Of a DNA stretch of 64,000 bases, positions 38,308 to 47,836 are shown piece by piece. The stretch's first letter is position 1; the number at the start of each line of letters is the position of its first letter. Both the position numbers and the translations under genes were made by a program. The stretch is from the NCBI RefSeq assembly GCF_002091675.1, contig NZ_BDAE01000003.1, positions 124,001-188,000 of the forward strand, in the 5' to 3' direction. The notes beneath the pieces were generated by a model that was not told the origin of the DNA, made no database searches, and saw only the letters and a program-made list of their open reading frames with translations. Source of the DNA: Pseudomonas luteola NBRC 103146 (GTDB lineage: Bacteria > Pseudomonadota > Gammaproteobacteria > Pseudomonadales > Pseudomonadaceae).

Positions 38308-39015
38308 TTAGAACAGGCGGGCCAGGAGTGCTGTAACGGCTGTTTCTACACGCAGGATACGTTCACCCAGTTGAACAGGGTCAAGCCCTGCCTCTTGCAG
38401 CTTATCCACCTCATAAGGGATCCAGCCGCCTTCCGGGCCGATTGCCAGCGTTACGGGGCCTTTTACTTCACGAGGGCAGGGTGGGTAATAGCCAGGATGG
38501 CCAGTCAGCCCAATCGTCCCTTTCGCCAATGATGGAAGACGATCCTCGACAAAGGGCTTGAACCGTTTCTCTATGATGACTTCAGGTAAAACGGTATCTC
38601 GTGCTTGCTCCAAGCCAAGAATCAGCTGCTCTCGAATAGCGGAGGGGTCAAGAAAGGGGGTTTGCCAGAAGCTCTTTTCAACCCGATAGCTGTTGATGAG
38701 AACCAACCGGGCTACACCCATCGAAGAGATGCCTTGCAATACTCGACGCAGCATCTTGGGTCGCGGCAGCGCCAAAATGAGTGTTATGGGCAGTTTAGGC
38801 GGGGCAGGTTGGTGCAGCTGAAGTTTGATGCGTGCTGAATCAGGCGTGAGGTCAAGAATTTCGCCTTCGCCCATCAAACCATTCAACATGCCGACCCTCA
38901 GTGAATCACCACGCTCAGCTTGGTGAATGTCTTTCAGGTGGGCAAAGCGCCGGTCTTTAAGGAGGACTTCATTGTCTCCGACGAAGTCCTCCTGTTCTAG
39001 CAGCAGCAGATTCAC
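38308..39015 (-). CDS. rsmE: 16S rRNA (uracil1498-N3)-methyltransferase
   Basis: RsmE methylates U1498 of 16S rRNA. The 235-residue SPOUT methyltransferase has an N-terminal PUA-like domain and the C-terminal knot with [15 protein letters not shown] and [12 protein letters not shown], the typical SAM-binding loops. Its ATG overlaps the tatC stop (ATGA), making it the last gene of the tatABC transcript, an arrangement seen in other pseudomonads. Confidence 0.95.
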   Translation of the reverse strand: MNLLLLEQEDFVGDNEVLLKDRRFAHLKDIHQAERGDSLRVGMLNGLMGEGEILDLTPDSARIKLQLHQPAPPKLPITLILALPRPKMLRRVLQGISSMGVARLVLINSYRVEKSFWQTPFLDPSAIREQLILGLEQARDTVLPEVIIEKRFKPFVEDRLPSLAKGTIGLTGHPGYYPPCPREVKGPVTLAIGPEGGWIPYEVDKLQEAGLDPVQLGERILRVETAVTALLARLF

Positions 39016-39803
39016 GAATGAGTCGCTGGTGGCTGATCCTCGTGCGAGGTCTTTTCTTCGTGTGGCTCACGTTTTCGAACGAAGCGTCCAAACAGGAGGC
39101 CAATTTCAAACAGGAGCCACATGGGAATCGCCAGCATGGTCTGGGAAAGTACATCCGGTGGCGTCAGGATCATGCCTACTACGAAGCATCCGATAATGAC
39201 GTACGGACGTACCTTCTTGAGGTAGGCCACATCGACGATACCGATCCAGATCAGCAGAACGGTTGCGACAGGGATTTCAAAGGCAGCGCCAAATGCAAAG
39301 AATAGCGTCAGTATGAAATCCAAGTAGCTGTTCAGGTCCGGCATCATCATGGCGCCTTCCGGCGTGATGCTTGAGAAAAAGTGGAAAATCAGCGGGAAGA
39401 CCAGGAAATAGGCAAACGCCATTCCAGCGTAAAACAGCAAAATACTTGAAATTAGCAAGGGAAGCGCGACGCGCTTTTCATGCTTGTAAAGACCTGGCGC
39501 AATGAATCCCCAGACCTGATAAAGGATGACGGGCATGGCCAGAAACAGGGAAACAATAAGCGTCAACTTGAAGGGCGCAAGGAACGGCGACGTGACGTCT
39601 GTCGAGATCATCGTGGCGCCTTCGGGCAGAAACCTGCGGATAGGTTCCGACGCGAAAGCGTAGATCTTCTGGGCGAAGTAGAACAGACAGGCGAAAATCA
39701 GGAACGTCGCCAGCACACAGCGCAGCAAGCGTGACCGCAGTTCAGTCAGATGAGAGACCAGAGGCATTTCCTGGTCTTCATATTCAGGTTTTTTTTCGCT
39801 CAT
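39012..39803 (-). CDS. tatC: Twin-arginine translocase subunit TatC
   Basis: TatC recognises twin-arginine signal peptides and forms the core of the Tat export system for folded proteins. The 263-residue protein has six predicted helices; the family motifs [16 protein letters not shown] near the N-terminus and [17 protein letters not shown] are present. It overlaps tatB upstream and rsmE downstream by 4 bases each. Confidence 0.97.
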   Translation of the reverse strand: MSEKKPEYEDQEMPLVSHLTELRSRLLRCVLATFLIFACLFYFAQKIYAFASEPIRRFLPEGATMISTDVTSPFLAPFKLTLIVSLFLAMPVILYQVWGFIAPGLYKHEKRVALPLLISSILLFYAGMAFAYFLVFPLIFHFFSSITPEGAMMMPDLNSYLDFILTLFFAFGAAFEIPVATVLLIWIGIVDVAYLKKVRPYVIIGCFVVGMILTPPDVLSQTMLAIPMWLLFEIGLLFGRFVRKREPHEEKTSHEDQPPATHS

Positions 39804-40201
39804 GGGGCTCGCGGTGGAGAAGGCTGATCCTTTGACTCGCTGGGGGGCGGAGTCACGTTACTGGGCGGAGCCGATTTGACGACAGGTAAGTCATCCTTGA
39901 CGACAGATGAGTCATCGCTGGGCGGCGTAGGTGTTTCAGCCGACGGTGCTGGATTACCTGTCTCCTGGCGGGCCTTGTCGCGTTGCTCCCAGGACAAGAG
40001 ATTCTCAGTGTGAAGCTGGCGCCGTATTTCGTCGGCACCAATTTCACGTTCCACCTCTTGCCGTATGTTATTGAAGCTACGCTTGAGACGACCGATCCAC
40101 AGGCCTGCAGTGCGTGCAGCGCCTGGCAGGCGCTCTGGGCCTAAAACCAGCAAGGCGACCAGGCTTATCAGGGCTAACTCACTGAAGCTGATGCCAAACA
40201 T
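39800..40201 (-). CDS. tatB: Sec-independent translocase protein TatB
   Basis: TatB works with TatC in signal-peptide reception. The 133-residue protein begins [27 protein letters not shown], the single membrane helix and hinge of TatB (key residues Glu8, GPERLP), followed by an amphipathic helix and a proline-rich tail. Only 9 bases separate it from tatA. Confidence 0.96.
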   Translation of the reverse strand: MFGISFSELALISLVALLVLGPERLPGAARTAGLWIGRLKRSFNNIRQEVEREIGADEIRRQLHTENLLSWEQRDKARQETGNPAPSAETPTPPSDDSSVVKDDLPVVKSAPPSNVTPPPSESKDQPSPPRAP

Positions 40202-40210
40202 AATAGGTAC

Positions 40211-40453
40211 TCAATCCTTACGGACGGGCTCTTCAACCTTGTGGTGTTGAGCGTCAATCGTATGGGGCTGATTGAGTGGAGGCTTCTGCTGATCTTGCGC
40301 AGGCTTCTCCTCTTCTTCCGTATTCATCGCCTTACGGAAGCCCTTGATCGACTCGCCTACATCGGTGCCTAGGGTTTTAAGGCGTTTGGTACCAAATACC
40401 AGTACCACAACGATCAGGATGACGATCCAGTGTTTCCAGTCAAAAATACCCAT
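40211..40453 (-). CDS. tatA: Sec-independent translocase protein TatA
   Basis: TatA polymerises to make the Tat export pore. The 80-residue protein starts [21 protein letters not shown] with one helix, then [10 protein letters not shown] (the hinge) and an amphipathic helix, then an acidic and proline-rich tail. First gene of tatABC, 19 bases after the hisE stop, so the his genes probably lead the operon. Confidence 0.96.
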   Translation of the reverse strand: MGIFDWKHWIVILIVVVLVFGTKRLKTLGTDVGESIKGFRKAMNTEEEEKPAQDQQKPPLNQPHTIDAQHHKVEEPVRKD

Positions 40454-40472
40454 AACATTACCTCATCAAGAA

Positions 40473-40805
40473 TCAGGATTCGGATCGAGCAGCTTTTTCA
40501 GCGTGTCCAGATAGCCCAAAGCGGCGATCCAATTCATCAAGCACTGCCTGCGGATGTTGGCCTAGCGCAGCCAGCATGACCATACTATGAAACCAGAGAT
40601 CTGCTGTTTCATAGATAAGGTCCGTCGAGTCTCCATTGCTGGCCGCATCTTTGGCCGCCAGGATGGTTTCTATGGATTCTTCTCCTACCTTTTCAAGGAT
40701 CTTGTTCAGCCCCTTGTGGTAAAGGCTGGCGACATAGGAGCTTTCAGGCGCTGCGCCCTTGCGGGATTCAAGCACCTCTGCAATTTTGTTTAGCGTATCA
40801 CTCAT
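40473..40805 (-). CDS. hisE: Phosphoribosyl-ATP pyrophosphatase
   Basis: HisE hydrolyses phosphoribosyl-ATP to phosphoribosyl-AMP, the second step of histidine synthesis. The 110-residue protein has the MazG-like helices with [15 protein letters not shown], whose Glu residues bind Mg. It overlaps hisI by 8 bases; in pseudomonads HisI and HisE are separate proteins, unlike the fused enterobacterial HisIE. Confidence 0.96.
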   Translation of the reverse strand: MSDTLNKIAEVLESRKGAAPESSYVASLYHKGLNKILEKVGEESIETILAAKDAASNGDSTDLIYETADLWFHSMVMLAALGQHPQAVLDELDRRFGLSGHAEKAARSES

Positions 40806-41199
40806 GGCTATGACCTGGCGTGTATATCGCGTCGGGATCTTTCAGAACCGGGTCAATCGTTTTCCAGGCTCCCTCTTCAAACCGACGATAAAAACAACTT
40901 TCACGTCCTGTGTGACAGGCAATACCACCTAACTGCTCAACTATGAGGATGACGACATCAGCATCGCAGTCCAGACGCAGCTCATGCAGCTTCTGTACAT
41001 GGCCCGAGTCCTCCCCCTTACGCCATAGCTTACGCCTTGAACGTGACCAATAGATGGCACGATTCTCAGCTACCGTCAAAGCGAGGGACTCACGGTTCAT
41101 CCAGGCCATCATCAAGACGCGCCCGCTCTGATAATCCTGAGCGATTGCCGGTACGAGTCCGTCACTGTTCCAGTTGATTTCTTCAAGCCAGTCTTTCAT
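40798..41199 (-). CDS. hisI: Phosphoribosyl-AMP cyclohydrolase
   Basis: HisI opens the adenine ring of phosphoribosyl-AMP, the third step of histidine synthesis. The 133-residue protein has [19 protein letters not shown] and the metal-binding [22 protein letters not shown] (Asp-x-Asp-x-Asp and a Cys). It precedes hisE and starts 55 bp after ubiB ends. Confidence 0.96.
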   Translation of the reverse strand: MKDWLEEINWNSDGLVPAIAQDYQSGRVLMMAWMNRESLALTVAENRAIYWSRSRRKLWRKGEDSGHVQKLHELRLDCDADVVILIVEQLGGIACHTGRESCFYRRFEEGAWKTIDPVLKDPDAIYTPGHSHE

Positions 41200-41254
41200 G
41201 GTCTACCCGGCAAATTACACACATTATTAGTCTGACAGCGCTGGCACGACCTGC

Positions 41255-42853
41255 CTAGCCACGAATGACCAGATAGATGCCTGTTACCAGCATGATCCAG
41301 GCGGGCCAGCCTTCAGGTGTGGACTGAAATCCAGTCTGGAAGGCACCGCCAATCAGCAGGACACCAAATAGCCGGGGCAACCAGGCGTTGTCTCGTCTTC
41401 CCCACGGGTTGGGTGGATCATTGCGGTGGGGTTGGGTGATGCGCTCCAGTGTGTCACGGGTCATCTGGGCCAGGTGCGGGATCTGCTCGATCTGCTGCTG
41501 GATATTGCGCAGTACCTGGGTAGGTCCCATGCGCTGGCGCATCCAGCGCTCAAGATAGGGTTTGGCTGTCGCCCACAGGTCCAGGTCAGGATAAAGCTGG
41601 CGTCCAAGCCCTTCAATATTCAGAAGCGTTTTTTGAAGCAGTACCAGCTGAGGCTGAATCTCCATGTTGAACCGGCGTGCCACTTGGAACAGACGCAGTA
41701 GCAATTGGCCAAACGAAATATCTTTCAGTGGTTTTTCAAAAATCGGCTCGCACACAGTTCGAATCGCTGCTTCGAACTCGTTGACCTGTGTAGTTGCCGG
41801 CACCCAGCCTGAATCGATATGGAGCTGGGCCACCTTGCGGTAGTCGCGCTGAAAGAACGCCATCAGGTTTCTGGCCAGATAATTCTGATCCTCAGGTGTA
41901 AGGCTCCCGATGATGCCGCAGTCTACCGCGATGTATTTCGGATCCCAGGGGTGCGCCGTACTGACAAAGATATTGCCAGGATGCATGTCCGCGTGGAAAA
42001 AGCTGTCGCGAAACACCTGGGTAAAAAAGATCTCGACCCCTCGCTCGGCCAGGAGCTTGAAATCTGTGCCTTGGTCTCGCAGGGCATTCAGGTCAGTCAC
42101 AGGGATGCCATAGATGCGCTCCATGACCAGTACCCGAGGGCGGCACCAGTCCCAGTAAACCTGCGGAACGTAAAGCAGAGAAGAGTCTTCGAAGTTTCTT
42201 CTGAGCTGACTGGAGTTGGCTGCTTCACGTAAGAGATCGAGCTCATCGTAGATGGTCTTCTCATAATCCATGACGACTTCGACGGGGTGCAGACGGCGCG
42301 CTTCGGCCGAAACGCGTTCTGCCATACGTGCCAGCAGAAACAGCCAGGCCAGGTCTTGAGAAATGACAGGCTTCAGGCCTGGTCGCACGACCTTGACGAC
42401 TACCTCTTCACCTGTTCGGAGCTGTGCTGCATGTACCTGAGCGACGGAAGCGGAGGCCAGCGGCGTGATATCGAAGCGGCTGAAAACCTGGGCAATGGGC
42501 GCGCCCAGTTGAGACTCGATCAGCGCAATGGCTTTCTCCCCAGGAAAGGGAGGAACCTTGTCCTGGAGAAACATAAGCTCATTGGCCACGTCTTCCGGCA
42601 AAAGATCGCGGCGCGTAGAAAGGATCTGGCCAAACTTGATGAAAACAGGGCCCAGACCTTCTAGCGCAAGGCGCAACCGAGCACCTCGGGACAGCGACTT
42701 GCGAGGGCGAGGCAACCAACGCCATGGCAGAAAGTAACCTGTCAGGCGTAAATACCAGGGCAGTGGAAGCGCATAAACCAGATCATCCAGGCGGTAGCGA
42801 ACAACAACCAGGAAAATACGCAGCAGGCGTCGAAGGGCAGCAAACAGCTTCAT
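41255..42853 (-). CDS. ubiB: Ubiquinone biosynthesis regulatory protein UbiB
   Basis: UbiB is an ABC1-type atypical kinase/ATPase needed for ubiquinone synthesis. The 532-residue protein has the ABC1 signature [14 protein letters not shown], the nucleotide-binding Ala-rich [13 protein letters not shown] loop, the kinase-like HADMHPGNI motif and two C-terminal membrane helices. It follows ubiJ with 3 bases between stop and start, giving a ubiE-ubiJ-ubiB operon as in E. coli. Confidence 0.96.
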   Translation of the reverse strand: MKLFAALRRLLRIFLVVVRYRLDDLVYALPLPWYLRLTGYFLPWRWLPRPRKSLSRGARLRLALEGLGPVFIKFGQILSTRRDLLPEDVANELMFLQDKVPPFPGEKAIALIESQLGAPIAQVFSRFDITPLASASVAQVHAAQLRTGEEVVVKVVRPGLKPVISQDLAWLFLLARMAERVSAEARRLHPVEVVMDYEKTIYDELDLLREAANSSQLRRNFEDSSLLYVPQVYWDWCRPRVLVMERIYGIPVTDLNALRDQGTDFKLLAERGVEIFFTQVFRDSFFHADMHPGNIFVSTAHPWDPKYIAVDCGIIGSLTPEDQNYLARNLMAFFQRDYRKVAQLHIDSGWVPATTQVNEFEAAIRTVCEPIFEKPLKDISFGQLLLRLFQVARRFNMEIQPQLVLLQKTLLNIEGLGRQLYPDLDLWATAKPYLERWMRQRMGPTQVLRNIQQQIEQIPHLAQMTRDTLERITQPHRNDPPNPWGRRDNAWLPRLFGVLLIGGAFQTGFQSTPEGWPAWIMLVTGIYLVIRG

Positions 42854-42856
42854 TGG

Positions 42857-43474
42857 TTATTTATGTCTGCGTTGAGCAAGGCGGTCGATACGCGCCTCGA
42901 GACGATCTACAGTTAGACGCAAGGCATCGATTTCCGCAAAGCGAGCATCACCTTCCCGACGTCCAACCAGGGTGCGACTTTCTTCAGCTAGCCAGTCAGA
43001 CAGGCTTTGACGCAAACTCTCGTGACTTTGATCCGTCCACCCGCGCCCTTTTCGGACGAATTGTCCAAGCAGTGCAGCAGGCACTGGACCCAGCCAGCGA
43101 GAGAGCTCGTATTCCCAGTCCAGCTCCAGGCTCTGCAGGATATCGGATAGTTCTATCAGTGCTGCACTATCCCCCTCAAGCGTTACATCGGTGCTGTGCA
43201 AGATCGCTGTTTTGTTCTGACTCAAGGCCAGCTGAGCCAATCGAGACGCAGGTGCTTTGAGCGTGCAGTCGACTTCTGCTTCATGGTGGGCGGCAAAATG
43301 CAGACCATCATAGGCCGGAAGGATGAACAGCGTAAAACGTGGAGCTGCACAATCTATGGCAATGACCTTGCCTTGCAGGCGTGCAAGACGGCGGCCCACC
43401 ACAGCGTCCATTGCCAGTATGGGATTCAGGCCGCGCTCCAGCGCAGCCAGTACGGCCTGGGTCAGTAGGATCAT
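42857..43474 (-). CDS. ubiJ: Ubiquinone biosynthesis accessory factor UbiJ
   Basis: UbiJ carries an SCP2 lipid-binding domain and is part of the soluble Ubi complex that organises the ring-modifying enzymes. The 205-residue protein has the SCP2 fold at about 15-115 and a charged C-terminal coiled coil (LRLTVDRLEARIDRLAQRR). Its start overlaps the ubiE stop by one base. Confidence 0.92.
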   Translation of the reverse strand: MILLTQAVLAALERGLNPILAMDAVVGRRLARLQGKVIAIDCAAPRFTLFILPAYDGLHFAAHHEAEVDCTLKAPASRLAQLALSQNKTAILHSTDVTLEGDSAALIELSDILQSLELDWEYELSRWLGPVPAALLGQFVRKGRGWTDQSHESLRQSLSDWLAEESRTLVGRREGDARFAEIDALRLTVDRLEARIDRLAQRRHK

Positions 43475-44244
43475 CAGGGTTTTATGCCACGGTGCAGGGC
43501 AACAATGCCACCTGTCATATTGTGGTAGGTCACGCGCTCAAATCCAGCAGTTTCCATCATGGCTTTAAGCGTGTCCTGATCAGGATGCATGCGAATCGAC
43601 TCCGCCAAGTAACGGTAACTGGCCGAATCATTGGCGATCAGCTTGCCCATGAACGGCAGAAGGCTGAAGGAGTAAGCATCATAGGCCTTGGACAGGAGCT
43701 GGCTGGTCGGCTTGGAGAACTCCAGTACCAGAAGACGTCCGCCCGGCTTGAGTACGCGCAGCATGGATGCGATAGCGGCTTCCTTGTGGGTCACGTTACG
43801 CAATCCAAAGGCGATGGTCACACAATCAAAGTGATTATTTGGGAAGGGCAGCTTTTCAGCGTCTGCCTGTACGAAGCTGACATTGTTGGCAATACCTTCG
43901 TCCATCAGGCGATCACGACCGACCTTTAGCATCGAGTCGTTGATATCTGCCAGCACGACCTCACCACGTGGGCCCACCAGGCGGGAAAACTGTTTAGTCA
44001 GGTCGCCTGTGCCGCCAGCAATATCCAGCACGCGGTTACCACTTCGAACCCCGGACAGTTCGATCGTGAAACGTTTCCACAAGCGATGAACGCCTGCAGA
44101 CATCAAGTCATTCATCACGTCATATTTGGCTGCAACCGAGTGGAACACTTCGGCCACTTTTTGAGCTTTCTGACTTTCCGGCACACTCTGGTAGCCGAAA
44201 TGAGTGACGGGATCGGCCTCCGGGCCCTTGCGCTGATCGCTCAT
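43474..44244 (-). CDS. ubiE: Ubiquinone/menaquinone methyltransferase UbiE
   Basis: UbiE does the C-methylation of demethylmenaquinol and of a ubiquinone precursor, with SAM. The 256-residue protein has SAM motif [13 protein letters not shown], the UbiE signature [16 protein letters not shown] region and a second signature [10 protein letters not shown]-type stretch ([14 protein letters not shown]). It is the first gene of ubiE-ubiJ-ubiB, and its upstream region faces the PHA-system gene. Confidence 0.97.
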   Translation of the reverse strand: MSDQRKGPEADPVTHFGYQSVPESQKAQKVAEVFHSVAAKYDVMNDLMSAGVHRLWKRFTIELSGVRSGNRVLDIAGGTGDLTKQFSRLVGPRGEVVLADINDSMLKVGRDRLMDEGIANNVSFVQADAEKLPFPNNHFDCVTIAFGLRNVTHKEAAIASMLRVLKPGGRLLVLEFSKPTSQLLSKAYDAYSFSLLPFMGKLIANDSASYRYLAESIRMHPDQDTLKAMMETAGFERVTYHNMTGGIVALHRGIKP

Positions 44245-44436
44245 GACGCTTCACCTGCATTTGAATAAGCGACCATTCTAGCAGTGCTGATGCGCTGAGA
44301 TGTCCATTCTTGCCGGATAAAGTCATTAGAAAATAGGTATTCCATGAGATGGGTCATCCTGACTTGGTAGTTCTCGTGCTTTTCGTGCATGACAGCCCCC
44401 GCTATAGTCGCAGGCGAATTCGCTGGAGTACTTCCT

Positions 44437-44715
44437 ATGTCCCAAATCAGTGTCGAACGTTCCCATTCACTAGGCCTTGAAACTGCGCGTGCCAAGGCGG
44501 GGGCGCTGGCCGAAAAGCTAACGCGTGATTACGGTGTGGAGTGCCATTGGGAGGGTGATACGCTGCAATTTTCCCGTACAGGTGTTGATGGGCGTATCGA
44601 GGTAGGCGAAGACAAGGTGCGTGTCGACGCAACCTTGGGGTTCTTCTTCTCGGCCCTGAGCTCACAGATTGAGCATGAAATCGAGAAGAAGCTGGATAAA
44701 GCGCTACAGGCTTGA
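44437..44715 (+). CDS. Polyhydroxyalkanoic acid system family protein
   Basis: A 92-residue protein of the family named from its place in pseudomonad polyhydroxyalkanoate clusters (PHA_gran_rgn). It starts MSQISVERSHSLGLETARAK with a basic, amphipathic helix. In P. aeruginosa it sits between phaI and ubiE. Here the pha genes that should follow are absent, yet this protein is kept. Function is unknown. The ATG at 44437 has a weak GGAG site (CTGGAGTAC). Confidence 0.85.
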   Translation: MSQISVERSHSLGLETARAKAGALAEKLTRDYGVECHWEGDTLQFSRTGVDGRIEVGEDKVRVDATLGFFFSALSSQIEHEIEKKLDKALQA

Positions 44716-44718
44716 GCG

Positions 44719-45090
44719 TTATAGCATCAGTTTGACGACGGATACATCCGGATCTCTGGACTTGCCTTCCCGGGCCAGTGCAAACAGGTACTCGGCCCAC
44801 ATCTGCTCCTGATTGCGGCCGAGTTCATACAGGTATTCCCAAGTGAACAAGCCACTGTCGTGACCGTCATCGAACGTAATTTTCAATGCGTACTGACCGG
44901 CTGCCTCGATTTGGCTGATGCCTACGTTCTTCTTGCCAAATTGCAGGACGGGGTTGCCGTGACCCTGTACTTCTGCAGAAGGCGAGTGAACGCGCAGAAA
45001 TTCAGCAGGCAGCGTAAAGGACTCGGTATCGTATTGAACGGTGAGGGTTTTGGATGCTTTGTGCAGCTGGATGGCCGTGGGCAAACGCAT
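44719..45090 (-). CDS. DUF971 (gamma-butyrobetaine hydroxylase-like N-terminal) protein
   Basis: A 123-residue DUF971 protein, the fold also found at the N-terminus of gamma-butyrobetaine hydroxylase. Key features are IQLHKASKTLTVQYD at the start, SPSAEVQGHG and FDDGHDSGLFTWEYLYELG, all typical. It may bind a metal or an Fe-S assembly partner; the role is not settled. It lies downstream of hslU and converges with the PHA-system gene with a 3-bp gap. Confidence 0.9.
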   Translation of the reverse strand: MRLPTAIQLHKASKTLTVQYDTESFTLPAEFLRVHSPSAEVQGHGNPVLQFGKKNVGISQIEAAGQYALKITFDDGHDSGLFTWEYLYELGRNQEQMWAEYLFALAREGKSRDPDVSVVKLML

Positions 45091-45111
45091 GGCAATAGGT
45101 CTCGCTGATAA

Positions 45112-45135
45112 GCTCGCAGCCTTGAGGCTGCGAGC
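45112..45135 (-). terminator. Hairpin after hslU
   Basis: A perfect 10-bp stem GCTCGCAGCC / GGCTGCGAGC with a 4-base loop, 18 bases beyond the hslU stop. On the minus strand the following bases are TTAT, a weak T-tract, so it may attenuate rather than stop transcription into the DUF971 gene. Confidence 0.5.
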
Positions 45136-45153
45136 GATAGGTTGTCGACGTCC

Positions 45154-46497
45154 TTACAGAATATAGCGCGACAGATCCTCGTCCTGTGCCAACTCGCCCA
45201 GGTGGCCGTTGACATAGGCAGCATCGATCCGAATAGGCTCACCATTCTGCTGGCCTGCCAGATCAGCAGCGCTGAACGAGACTTCCTCCAGCAATCGCTC
45301 CAATAGCGTATGCAGGCGGCGCGCACCAATATTTTCCGTCTTCTCATTGACCTGCCAGGCAATTTCCGCAATGCGGCTGATCCCTTCAGGCGTGAACTCG
45401 ACGTCCAGGCCTTCAGTCTTGAGCAGCTCACGGTATTGCTCTGTCAGTGAAGCGTGCGGTTCAGTGAGAATGCGCTCGAAGTCCTGAGGTGTTAGGGCCT
45501 TGAGTTCTACACGGATTGGCAGACGTCCCTGAAGCTCAGGTACCAGATCGCTGGGCTTGGACAAGTGGAACGCGCCCGAGGCGATAAACAGGATGTGGTC
45601 GGTTTTGACCATACCCAGCTTGGTATTTACCGTGCAACCTTCGATCAGTGGCAGCAGATCGCGCTGTACGCCCTCGCGGGATACGTCAGCGCCACTGGTG
45701 TTGCCACGCTTGGCAACCTTGTCGATCTCGTCGATGAAGACGATACCGTTCTGCTCGACCGCTTCCAGGGCACGTGCCTTGAGTTCTTCCTCGTTGACCA
45801 GACGAGCAGCTTCCTCGTCACGGATCAGCTTGAAGGCTTCTTTAACCTTGAGCTTGCGAGCCTTCATCTTGCCTTTGTTCAGGCCGGAGAAGAGGTTTTG
45901 CAACTGGCTGGTCATTTCCTCCATGCCGGGCGGAGTCATGATCTCGATACCTGCTGGCGCTTCAGCCACTTCGATATCAATCTCCTTGTCATCCAGCTGG
46001 CCTTCACGCAGTCGCTTGCGGAAGAGTTGACGCGTGTTGGAGTCTTCGCTGCGAGTCGGTTCTTCACTGAAACCTACTGCACGTGCAGGCGGTAGCAGTG
46101 CATCAAGAATCCGCTCTTCGGCAGCATCTTCTGCACGATGACGGACTTTGACGATTTCCTGCTCACGCAGCATTTTAACGGCAGCATCAGCCAGATCGCG
46201 GATGATGGACTCAACGTCGCGGCCTACATAGCCCACTTCAGTAAACTTGGTGGCTTCTACCTTCAGGAAGGGTGCATTCGCCAGTTTGGCCAGTCGACGG
46301 GCGATTTCGGTTTTACCTACACCTGTCGGGCCAATCATCAGAATGTTCTTGGGTGTGACCTCAGCGCGCAGCTCGAGTGGAAGCTGCATGCGACGCCAGC
46401 GATTACGCAGAGCGATGGCTACGGCGCGCTTTGCATCATCCTGGCCAATGATATGGCGATTAAGTTCGTGAACGATTTCACGTGGAGTCATAGACAT
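45154..46497 (-). CDS. hslU: HslU ATPase, unfoldase of the HslUV protease
   Basis: HslU is the AAA+ unfoldase that feeds proteins to HslV. The 447-residue protein has Walker [10 protein letters not shown], Walker [11 protein letters not shown], an inserted I domain (about 110-240), and the C-terminal segment ending in YIL that docks into HslV. The ATG at 46497 (MSMTPREIV) fits the family; upstream codons are not HslU-like. It follows hslV after 19 bases and is probably under the sigma-32 promoter upstream of hslV. Confidence 0.97.
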   Translation of the reverse strand: MSMTPREIVHELNRHIIGQDDAKRAVAIALRNRWRRMQLPLELRAEVTPKNILMIGPTGVGKTEIARRLAKLANAPFLKVEATKFTEVGYVGRDVESIIRDLADAAVKMLREQEIVKVRHRAEDAAEERILDALLPPARAVGFSEEPTRSEDSNTRQLFRKRLREGQLDDKEIDIEVAEAPAGIEIMTPPGMEEMTSQLQNLFSGLNKGKMKARKLKVKEAFKLIRDEEAARLVNEEELKARALEAVEQNGIVFIDEIDKVAKRGNTSGADVSREGVQRDLLPLIEGCTVNTKLGMVKTDHILFIASGAFHLSKPSDLVPELQGRLPIRVELKALTPQDFERILTEPHASLTEQYRELLKTEGLDVEFTPEGISRIAEIAWQVNEKTENIGARRLHTLLERLLEEVSFSAADLAGQQNGEPIRIDAAYVNGHLGELAQDEDLSRYIL

Positions 46498-46516
46498 GTC
46501 GTTATTCCGGCCGGAC

Positions 46517-47044
46517 TCAGGAAGCGTCCAGCTCCTCAATAGTCAGGTTACGGTTAGTGAAGACACAAATGTCTCCCGCAATGTTCAACGCAGTCTCGGC
46601 AATTTCTCGAGCACTCAGCTCGGTATGCGTGAGCAGGGCACGAGCGGCCGCTTGTGCATAGGGGCCACCGGAGCCCATGGCAATCAGGCCTTCTTCTGGT
46701 TCGACGACATCGCCGTTACCGGTAATGATCAGCGAGGCATCCTTGTTGGCTACTGCCAGCATGGCTTCCAGGCGGCGAAGTGCACGATCGGTACGCCAGT
46801 CTTTGGCCAGTTCTACCGCGGCACGGACCAGATGGCCCTGATGTTTGTCGAGTTGCTGCTCGAAGCGCTCGAACAGAGTGAACGCATCCGCGGTGCCGCC
46901 GGCGAAGCCTGCCAGCACCTGGCCGTGGTAAAGGCGACGGACTTTACGTGCGTTACCCTTCATGACGGTATTACCCAGGGATACCTGGCCATCGCCGCCA
47001 ATGACGACTTTGCCGTTGCGACGCACTGAAACGATAGTGGTCAA
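46517..47044 (-). CDS. hslV: HslV peptidase of the HslUV protease
   Basis: HslV is a proteasome-like threonine peptidase. From the TTG at 47044 the product is 175 residues and begins M-TTIVSVRR, so removal of the initiator exposes the catalytic Thr, as required. [15 protein letters not shown] and [13 protein letters not shown] are family hallmarks. The TTG start is supported by AGGAGA six bases upstream; an ATG start further upstream would add unrelated sequence and block the active site. A sigma-32 promoter lies 38-66 bases before the start. Confidence 0.96.
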   Translation of the reverse strand: MTTIVSVRRNGKVVIGGDGQVSLGNTVMKGNARKVRRLYHGQVLAGFAGGTADAFTLFERFEQQLDKHQGHLVRAAVELAKDWRTDRALRRLEAMLAVANKDASLIITGNGDVVEPEEGLIAMGSGGPYAQAAARALLTHTELSAREIAETALNIAGDICVFTNRNLTIEELDAS

Positions 47045-47081
47045 GGGTGTTCTCCTGCTATGCCTTAAGCGATTGCCGGAG

Positions 47082-47110
47082 ATATGGGGACGGCCTTCCA
47101 AGGCTTCAAG
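47082..47110 (-). promoter_or_regulatory. Sigma-32 (RpoH) promoter of hslVU
   Basis: On the minus strand: -35 CTTGAAG (consensus CTTGAAA), 14-base spacer, -10 CCCCATAT (consensus CCCCATNT). The match to the heat-shock consensus is nearly complete, in the same place as in other hslVU operons. RpoH is encoded in this window. Confidence 0.88.
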
Positions 47111-47130
47111 CCTTTTCCGGCCGCCATGTG

Positions 47131-47826
47131 TCATCGACCTTGGCGTTGCTGGAGCAGCAGGTTCTTGAAACCGTTGCTGGCCAGCTGGCTCTGGGCTTGG
47201 GTCAGTTGATTGCGATCTCTGAAGGGACCGACCAGGACACGATACCATGTGTCATCCTTGACCTTGCCTGACTCTACCCGCACATCCTGACCGATCAGGA
47301 TGATCTGCGCTCGCACCCGATCAGCGTCAGCCTGTGTTCTAAACGAGCCTGCCTGAAGGAAGAACAGCGTCACAGGTGGCTGTGCTGCTGTCTTGGGCTG
47401 TTGAGCAGGTGTCTGCGCAGCAGCCTGGGCAGGTGTCTGAGCTTGCTGTGGCGAGCCTGCAGGCAGCTGAGCTGTCGTCGCAGGCGACGTTTCAGGCTTG
47501 GGCGGAGTAGGGGTTGGACTCGTCTGCGGCACGGCGTCCGGAGGCACGATTACTTCGGACTCCGGTAGCAGTGTGTAGAAGTCATACTTGGGCTTGACCG
47601 GGGTTGGCGTAGTAGGAGCCTCCTGCTTGGTCTTGGACGCAACTTGTGCCTCCTCACCCTTGGAGCGACGAACGGCATCGTTGCCCGGCTCAAGCTTCAT
47701 CAGAAAGACCACGAAGCCACCAATGGCAAGACCTGAAGCCAGCCATACCCAACCGGGAATAGGCTGCTTCTTGGCGGCTGGCTGATTTCGGCTTGCGCCT
47801 CGTTTAGGTGCTGCTTTCTTTGCCAT
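47131..47826 (-). CDS. ftsN: SPOR-domain protein, FtsN-like
   Basis: A 231-residue protein with a basic N-terminal tail ([12 protein letters not shown]), one membrane helix at about 25-43, a long Pro/Gln/Ala-rich linker, and a C-terminal SPOR domain (about 150-231) that binds denuded peptidoglycan. This is the FtsN layout, and the gene lies between argS and hslVU; E. coli ftsN also lies beside hslVU. FtsN activates septal peptidoglycan synthesis. Because SPOR proteins are many, the FtsN call rests on context. Confidence 0.8.
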   Translation of the reverse strand: MAKKAAPKRGASRNQPAAKKQPIPGWVWLASGLAIGGFVVFLMKLEPGNDAVRRSKGEEAQVASKTKQEAPTTPTPVKPKYDFYTLLPESEVIVPPDAVPQTSPTPTPPKPETSPATTAQLPAGSPQQAQTPAQAAAQTPAQQPKTAAQPPVTLFFLQAGSFRTQADADRVRAQIILIGQDVRVESGKVKDDTWYRVLVGPFRDRNQLTQAQSQLASNGFKNLLLQQRQGR

Positions 47827-47836
47827 ATACGTCCGT

